Part shown: piece after piece, positions 57,369 through 64,000 of the stretch
How the letters are laid out: each line of letters starts with the position of its first letter
Numbering within the stretch: the stretch's first letter is position 1
From: Patellaria atrata CBS 101060
Taxonomy: Eukaryota > Ascomycota > Dothideomycetes > Patellariales > Patellariaceae
Length of the DNA stretch: 64,000 nucleotides
Reading direction: 5' to 3'
Assembly: GCA_010093705.1 (NCBI GenBank)
Contig: MU006094.1
Coordinates: 208,834-272,833, forward strand
Position numbers and translations under genes: made by a program
Notes under the pieces: model-generated
What the model was told of the DNA's origin: nothing
Seen by the model: only the letters and a program-made list of their open reading frames with translations
The model's database searches: none

Positions 57369-58957
57369 ATGCTCCCTATGCCGGGCACACCAGCTTCGTC
57401 ATGGGCAATGTACAAAGCCCGACTGAAAGCAGTCTTCGATGGAGCTGATCCACGAGTGTGCGCCGCCTTTTGGCTCTTCGGTATGTGGAAAGGCTGACCA
57501 CCATGTCGAAGAAGACTGTGTGATCGCGCAAATGGGTTATCTACATTTGCTGACTTGCATGAACTGTCAGGTCTGATCAATAATGTTCTGTATGTCATCA
57601 TCCTCTCCGCCGCTTTGGATCTAGTTGGCCCTACGATACCGAAAGGAGTTGTTCTTCTCGCGGATGTCCTGCCATCCTTTTTCACCAAGCTCACCGCACC
57701 TTATTATATCCATAACGTACCGTATTACCTACGGATATGGATCTTCGTCGCACTCTCAACATGTGGCATGCTTCTCATAGCGCTCACGCCAGAATCCACT
57801 GATGGAGGTATAATCGTGATTAAAATGGTAGGCGTCATGTTAGCAAGCTTGAGTAGCGGTGGAGGCGAATTGAGCTTCCTGGGATTAACACACTACTATG
57901 GACACTTCAGTTTGGCTTTCTGGGGGAGCGGTACTGGAGGAGCCGGTTTGATAGGTTCTGGCGCATACGTATTGTTTACCACTACTATAGGTTTGAGTCC
58001 GAGAACCAGTTTATTCGCGTTTTCCTTCCTTCCAATCATAATGCTGGTTTCGTTCTTCGTTGTTCTTCCACATGGCCCTTTGAATGCTTCTGGTGGGAAA
58101 CGAGGTGAATATGAAAGGCTAGGTGAAGAGGAGTTCCGAGATACGGCAGGGGAAGAGGAGGATGAAGGTACAGCGCAAGCTGGACTTCTTGGTGATTCAA
58201 GGATTTCAAACTCTGTACACAGCTTAACATCTTCGGGGACGTCAAACTCGAAAGTACTGAGAGCACTCCAAAGCTTCAAAGCAAATCTCCGCCGAGCGCG
58301 CGGGCTGTTCTTTCCTTAGTAAGTGAATGCGACCCAGAAATGAAAGTCACGTCCTTCCAAATAACACTCCATGGAATGAATGAAGGAGGAATAATACCTT
58401 AGGGACTACAGACTGGGACTAATGTTATAGCCCGCTAACAAATATGCAGCATGCTTCCTCTCCTCCTCGTCTATATCGCCGAATACACCATCAACCAAGG
58501 CGTAGCCCCAACCCTCCTCTTTCCCCTCTTCTCTAGTCCCTTCAGCGAATACCGCGCGTTCTACCCCACCTACAACGCCATATACCAAGTGGGCGTCTTT
58601 ATCTCGCGCTCCTCGACGCCCTTCATTCGAATTCACCACCTCTATCTCCCTTCCTTCCTCCAAGTACTCAACTTAGTCGTCCTCACCCTACATGCCCTCT
58701 TCGACTTCATCCCTAACGTATACATCATCTTTGCTATCGTGTTCTGGGAAGGCTTGTTGGGCGGGGTGGTTTATGTGAGCACGTTCGCTGAAATCACGGA
58801 TAATGTACCCAAGCAAGATCGGGAGTTCAGTCTTGGCGCGACGAGCGTGAGCGATTCTGGAGGCATCTGTATTGCGGGGTTTATTGCAATTTCGTTGGAG
58901 GTTTCATTATGTCATTGGCAGGTTGCGCATGGAAGGGACTATTGTACCAGAACATAA
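57369..58957 (+). CDS. BTN1: Btn1 / CLN3 (battenin) vacuolar membrane protein
   Basis: Three exons: 57369-57480, 57571-58318 and 58450-58957, giving 455 residues. Many hydrophobic segments are seen. Family marks are [20 protein letters not shown] (across splice 1), [72 protein letters not shown] and the end [16 protein letters not shown]. Btn1 affects vacuolar pH and amino-acid levels and has trafficking roles; the human homologue is mutated in juvenile Batten disease. Between the halves is an acidic loop ([16 protein letters not shown]), cytosolic in models. Start is at the first ATG of the exon (57369); ATG 57378 is an alternative. Confidence 0.95.
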
Positions 58958-59231
58958 GTATCCTCGATAGGGTTCCGAATCGGGGTTGCTTGTACATATT
59001 CATGATTCCGATTTGTACAGGTTTAACCAAGAGCAACTGTACTATGTCGTTCTCCTTTATGAGGATGCTTTTGTCTTACTGTATGCGCTGTACAGAGGAA
59101 GGCTCCGGCTTAGCTGTAGAGACGTACGAAACATCGGCGAAGAACGATATTTGACCATGCACCATGACGGGTGCAGCAACCGTACAGCTACCAAGGAATT
59201 TAAAGGCCAAAATATTGTTGATTTGTGCCCA

Positions 59232-59950
59232 TTATCGGGAATCTAAAGAAGTCCGAACTATATCAGTAACGGATTCACCCATAACAGAGCGCGTGTACAA
59301 TTTCAGGGGTCGTGCTGGTGGAGCTGGATCATCTCGGTCATCTGGAGCTCTTGCTGGTGGTAAATTAATTGGGCCAGCAGGAATGCGACTTTCTATGTTA
59401 TCCAAAGATTCCTTTATAGCGGCCATGTCTCTGTGGTTGATTAGGTCGATTGGACAGAAAGTAGAGGATGAAAGACCAACGTCATCAGTGCATTCAATGC
59501 CACCGCCATCTTCCTCAAACGTAATGTTTCTATCCTTCTTACGGTCTCGTCTAAATTTTTTCGCGTAAAGAGCCAAAAGATACGCGTAGGGCTGAAAGGA
59601 GAGTTGATCCTCTTGTCCGTTTGCTTGATACTGTCCAGTTCATCCGCAAGCTCGAGATGGGCGTCGAAATATTCTTGTAACATTTCGCTCCAGCTACCTT
59701 TATTGCGCTCGCCATTACCGAGGTCTAGTCTGACTTGACCTGGAATATGACCACCTCTGAGCCGGAATGACTTCTCATCAATGGTATTGGAGATGGATGA
59801 TGTATATCTTCTGAGCTCTAAGGGGGCGTTTCGATATGCGGAGAAATAGGCGATAGCTCCCTGGACAATAGTTGAGACCGATAAGATGAGAGCAACGATG
59901 CCAACTATACTCCCTGTGATCGAGAGACTGCTGTCTTGCCCATCTGCCAT
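59232..59950 (-). CDS. small membrane-anchored protein, unknown function
   Basis: Two exons, 59950-59481 and 59430-59232, joined by a 50-nt intron (GTTGGT...CCACAG), give 222 residues. An N-terminal hydrophobic segment (SIVGIVALILSVSTIVQGAI) probably acts as an anchor. The middle is helical and charged (FDAHLELADELDSIKQ, LDETVRRIETLRLRK), and after the splice DMAAIKESLDNIESRI looks like a short coiled coil, then a Pro-rich stretch. I do not recognise a named family. The same donor GTTGGT appears in ptaB, which supports the join. It converges with BTN1. Confidence 0.65.
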
Positions 59951-60612
59951 TGTGACTAGGACCCGTAATGAAACGTAGTTAGAGGACTTAAAGAGAGCGC
60001 ATGTTAAGAGCTAGGAATGAATAGAGGAAATGGAATATTGAAATTGCTGCCTACGTTTATAAAACTTTGAGGATATCTAGAGTTACCAAGCAGGTCTATA
60101 GAAAATGTAGTATTATTTATATATTGGTATTTAACCCAGGCAGTACAACAAGGCAGTGCTATGATGCATCAACAGGAGGCGAAATGTTTCCTGCATGGTA
60201 AACGGAGCTGAGAGAGTTAGGGGTTCAGGTACCAGGGGATCCCTGACTGGTTGCCCTGACCACTTGCTGCTTGGCACTGGATTGCTTTGACGGTTTGACC
60301 TGACGCGAATCATTCAAAACACGCATGAACGAGATGGACATTCACCTTCTCCTTGACCTAACCATTCAATCCACCTCACCATGAGGAGTTCTCAAGAATT
60401 CTGGGCGGAACCTTCCTTATCATAGCATCTAGCGCTTTATCTTTTCAATTTATGTTGTGGGAACATCACCATTAGGAAGGCACATGAAATATCACTTTTT
60501 AGCAGCTTCAGATCGATTACGGCGCCATTGAGTATCACCTCGGTATATTTTGCAGGATTGAGATGTTCCTCACTCCTAGTTCTTATACCCTCCGTCTTTC
60601 CTGGAAGAAAAG
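59951..60612. promoter_or_regulatory. divergent region of small membrane protein and WD40 gene
   Basis: 662 bases between opposite starts; no supported gene or known site. Confidence 0.4.
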
Positions 60613-63600
60613 ATGTCGCTCGTTACTCCCAATAATCCCCGGATGATCAATTCTCCCTGGGCTCTTAGGCTTACTCCTTCAAATTCACCTTATACTAGAA
60701 ATTCTGTCGTCAGGTCTCCAATCAAATCTGGACGACAAGATCTCGGACTTTCCTTAAAACAAGTAATTGGCACTACCACTGTGTCATCCAATGGCTTTGA
60801 TAGCCTTCCTATAGCAAGGTCTTTCGCATTTACAGCAGGCGCAGCAGCAGTCATCACTACAGTGGATGATGATAATCAAATAACACAACGCTTCTTTCGT
60901 GCTCGACCTACCGCTGCTCCTTTGAATCCTTCTACTTCTATCTATGGTCCCTCTACACCAACAAACTCATCCATCGATGTGCGGACTCGGACAGTCGCTT
61001 CGTTACGAGAGAGTAGTTTAGGGACCTCCCCGTTTGGCTCACCGATAGGTGAATGGGGCGACTCTCCAGGAAACAAAACGTGGACTGCGCGTGAAAGGGT
61101 AAAGGCTGCGACATGTGTCGCTTTCAGCCGGGATGGAAAATATCTAGCAGTAGGAGAGGTGAGTCTAAAACGCTGCTGACACATGGTCGTAATTAACTGG
61201 TCAAGACTGGATATAAACCCCGCGTATTGGTCTTTGCTACCTCTCAAGATGCTCCATCGGACATTCCTCTCTCTTCGATCTCTGACCATACATTTGGTGT
61301 CAAGTGTATCGCATTCAGCCCCGACTCACAATATCTGGCAAGCCTTGGTAACACAAATGACGGATTTCTCTACATCTGGTCAATCAATAGTCGAAATGGT
61401 TCAACCTCATTACATGCAAGTAACAAATGCACCAGTAATGTTCTTCACATGGCGTGGCTAGGGAATAACCTTATTACGTACGTCATTTATCCTCCTTATA
61501 GTGACATTTACACTAACGCTCCAAAGTGTAGGGACTCGACATGTCAAGATTTGGCGAGTTGAGGACATGAATCGTCCTTCGCCTTCCAAAGGACGCCAAA
61601 GCGACGTTAATGGCATTCTTGCTAGCCCTACAAATAGAACTTTACCTGGTCGCAATTGCCTCTTGGGAGCCCTGTTAGAAGCTTCGTTCACATCTATAGT
61701 GGCGGTTACCTCGTCTAAAGCAATAGTCTCTACAGAGAGCGGAGAAATATGCATTCTAGACGACAGTGAGGGCACACAGCGTCTCACGAAAATTAGGGAT
61801 GTTGGCTTCGGTGTTGTGTCAATGACCTTGGACCTCCAGAATCGACTCCATATTGCGGGAGCGGATAAAAACTTCGTCTCTATTGCAGTAGCTGATCTCA
61901 TTACAACGCAAGCTCCCCCACATTCCCCTGCACTATCTTCTTTGACGGCCGTTGTCAAAGTAGCAAACATTGAGAACAGTGTCGTTGCCATGGGTCCATT
62001 GAACGACTCTTTAGCAGTGCTTGATGGACGACACGGCATTCATCTGTTACAACTAACTGAAGTTAGCGAAGAGTCGTCCAATGAGGTTGCCGGGTTGAAG
62101 CTTTGCGCCCATGGTGATGCGGTATCTGGCGTCCAGCCTTTGTCTTCTTCTAATATTTTCAATGCCTCCTTCTTTACCTGGTCAGTAGATGGAGTAGTGC
62201 TTTTTTGGAATCACGAGGGTTTTTGTAAAGGGAACATAACTGTCCCTCTTGAACAGATTGAGGGCAGTGCCGACGAAGTTAACGAACTAAAGGTTGTACG
62301 GGCTTCCATCGGAGTTAAATTTTTGGTTTCTGGAGATAAATACGGCGTTTTACGGTAAAACCCCTTTCATAAAAAAAAAAACTACAAACGAGAGGCTAAC
62401 GGCTTTAGAATCATTAATGGGGAGTCTAAAGAAACTATATTCGAAGCAAAGGCGCACGTTGGCGAAATTACGGACGTTGCGATCTACGAAGGTGCCCGCA
62501 CCTTTGTTGCGTGTGCAGGAAGGGATCGGATGGTCCAAGTTTTCGAGAGAAAAGCAGAAAACTGGAATCTCCTTCAGACTCTCGATGAGCATGTCGGATC
62601 CGTCACTGGGCTGCTATTTTCTCCAAATGGGGACAGACTATTGTCAAGCTCCTCGGATCGAACTGTCGTCATGCGAGAGTTTGTATCGAGAGAGGAAGAT
62701 GGGATGTCCTTTCAAGCTTTCTTGATTCTGCGAACAATAACGTTGAAGTCGTCTCCGATATCAATGGTACTGGATACGGATCGGGACGAGGCCTTGATAG
62801 TCTCGACAGTTGATCGAAATGTGCATCTTTACGATCTACGCAACGGTCGTATAATTAATAGTTTCAAGGTCTCTGATACCGAAGGGGGGGATCCTGTCGT
62901 TCTTTCCGGACTAGCAACAATACCATTACCGGCACGAGCTTCAATTCTAGCAGGCATATCAAGTACGGACAAATCAGTTCGACTTTATGATGATAACGGG
63001 AACCTAGTTTGCCGTGATTGGGGTCACACAGAAGGTATCTCTGGCATTGCCTTGCTCACTGCAACCGAGGGACCAGATGAATCATACAGTAAGCGAATAT
63101 TGGTCACAGTAGCTGTTGATGGGACCATCTTTGTTTGGAACGTGGACTCACGGTTGCCGGTTCAGGGTGATCTATCTAAATCCATGGATCTTTTGAACCT
63201 CACTCCTACCAACAAGGATACTATTGTGAACAAGCCTCCATTGCGTAGGGTGTTATCTCATTCCGAGATGGCGAGATTCCAGCGATCTTCCACAGAGGAT
63301 GAAATGTCCACTCCAACCGGCAGTCGTTCACCTAGGATTCGAAAGAGGGCATCAAAATTTTCACTAGCTCAAGCTCCAAAGTTAGAACCGTCTCCAATGC
63401 CTACCTTCAGGGGTAACTTTACGGCAGAGCCCTCAAATCGGAAGCCGCGCAATCGATCTCCTTCACCACCCAGTCCTAGGAACATGCAAATGTCAAAATC
63501 GAGACGACCTTCAATAGACGTGCGTTCGAGGACAAAAAGTTCTGGTGACATTTCCTCAACCGGGTTTGGAAGTCTTTACAGTTCTACGGAGCAGGTGTGC

Positions 63601-63951
63601 CGAACTCTCAAAGCATATCGAAAGAAATTAGCAAACAGCTCTGATCTTCTCAGCATAGACATGCTTCGCGAGCTGGAACGCGAGCTGGGATTGACTGCCA
63701 GGGCAGTGGGAGAGAGAGCAGCCAAGTCTAAAGGGGTTGATGAAAAGATGATAAGTAACATCCTGGAGCAATATTCCGAAAGACTTGTTGAAATGCTGGA
63801 TGAAAAGATAAGTGCGAGCGTGGCCAGACAGGTAAGACAGAACAGTGAGAGTGGCACTGGGACTCCCGGAGAGGAAAGGAGTAGCGAAAGTAATTCCGTT
63901 GCCGAAGCAACTGCAGGCACCGAAAGCATAGTTACCCCTAAGGGAACATGA
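60613..63951 (+). CDS. WD40 repeat protein, WDR62/MAPKBP1-like
   Basis: Four exons: 60613-61158, 61206-61477, 61527-62354 and 62409-63951, giving 1062 residues. After a Ser/Thr/Pro-rich lead, WD40 blades begin at ATCVAFSRDGKYLAVGE and go on with VKCIAFSPDSQYLASLG, GTRHVKIWRVED, FFTWSVDGVVLFWN, VTGLLFSPNGDRLLSSSSDR and VAVDGTIFVWNVDS, enough for two propellers of the WDR62/MAPKBP1 kind. The last 250 residues are Ser/Arg-rich, then a helical segment (SLYSSTEQVCRTLKAYRKKL onward) that could form a coiled coil. Animal relatives scaffold JNK signalling and spindle poles; the fungal role is unknown. All four joins keep blade motifs intact (GE|TGY, IT|VGTRH, LR|IINGE). Confidence 0.88.
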
Positions 63952-64000
63952 TGAGGTGGAGCATGGAATCGGCGTTCAGCGAAGGCCTCTTTATCAAGGA

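Noticed and set aside
1-64000. Secondary-metabolite or other functional gene cluster
   Set aside because: No backbone enzyme, tailoring set or shared pathway was seen; the genes are mostly conserved housekeeping genes in ordinary fungal order.

Overview
This window is nuclear DNA from a filamentous ascomycete (Pezizomycotina). Genes are 0.5-4 kb apart on both strands. Introns are mostly 45-80 nt, with GTAAGT/GTATGT-type donors, CTAAC/CTGAC-like branch points and CAG/TAG acceptors. Every protein recognised fits a fungus: PtaB, Psg1, Btn1/CLN3, Rxt3, fungal DNA polymerase iota and mitochondrial ribosomal proteins. A Leotiomycete is my guess from sequence flavour, not a demonstrated placement. 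I joined exons by hand from splice signals and checked that each multi-exon model closes in frame; only the 3' end of the RasGEF gene and the 3' end of the TMEM135-like gene (in an assembly gap) stay open.

Layout. 0-12 kb: end of MHF1/CENP-S, a zinc alcohol dehydrogenase, RFC1 divergent from mitochondrial uL16m, and a RasGEF with a Ras-like GTPase domain at its N terminus. 12-20 kb: a gene-poor island with a 17-bp minisatellite interrupted by an assembly gap, a two-exon YeeE/YedE transporter, one orphan reading frame and a tRNA-derived SINE-like element. 20-35 kb: mitochondrial bL28m, a Psg1 (DUF4448) membrane protein, a secreted thioredoxin-like protein, PtaB, the V-ATPase B subunit and a bHLH factor. 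36-51 kb: TMEM135-like membrane protein (assembly gap at its end), a methyltransferase-like protein, a PP1-docking-motif protein, DNA polymerase iota, sphingosine-1-phosphate lyase and 6-phosphofructo-2-kinase/fructose-2,6-bisphosphatase. 52-64 kb: Rxt3, Btn1/CLN3, a small membrane-anchored protein and a WDR62/MAPKBP1-like WD40 protein.

The genes do not form a pathway cluster; they are mainly housekeeping genes of replication and repair (MHF1, RFC1, Pol iota), organelle acidification and trafficking (VMA2, BTN1, PSG1), transcription (ptaB, RXT3, bHLH) and signalling. Several pairs are head to head and probably share control regions: RFC1/uL16m, PSG1/thioredoxin-like, ptaB/VMA2, bHLH/TMEM135-like, RXT3/BTN1. 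No secondary-metabolite cluster, CRISPR array, rRNA, intact tRNA or autonomous transposon was seen.

The most unusual signals are a recurring C-rich to G-rich switch of the coding strand near the 3' ends of several genes, often followed by G-quadruplex-type runs; the GTPase-RasGEF fusion; a 183-bp in-frame tandem duplication in RFC1; and the minisatellite whose two unit types sit in a mirror-like order around an assembly gap.
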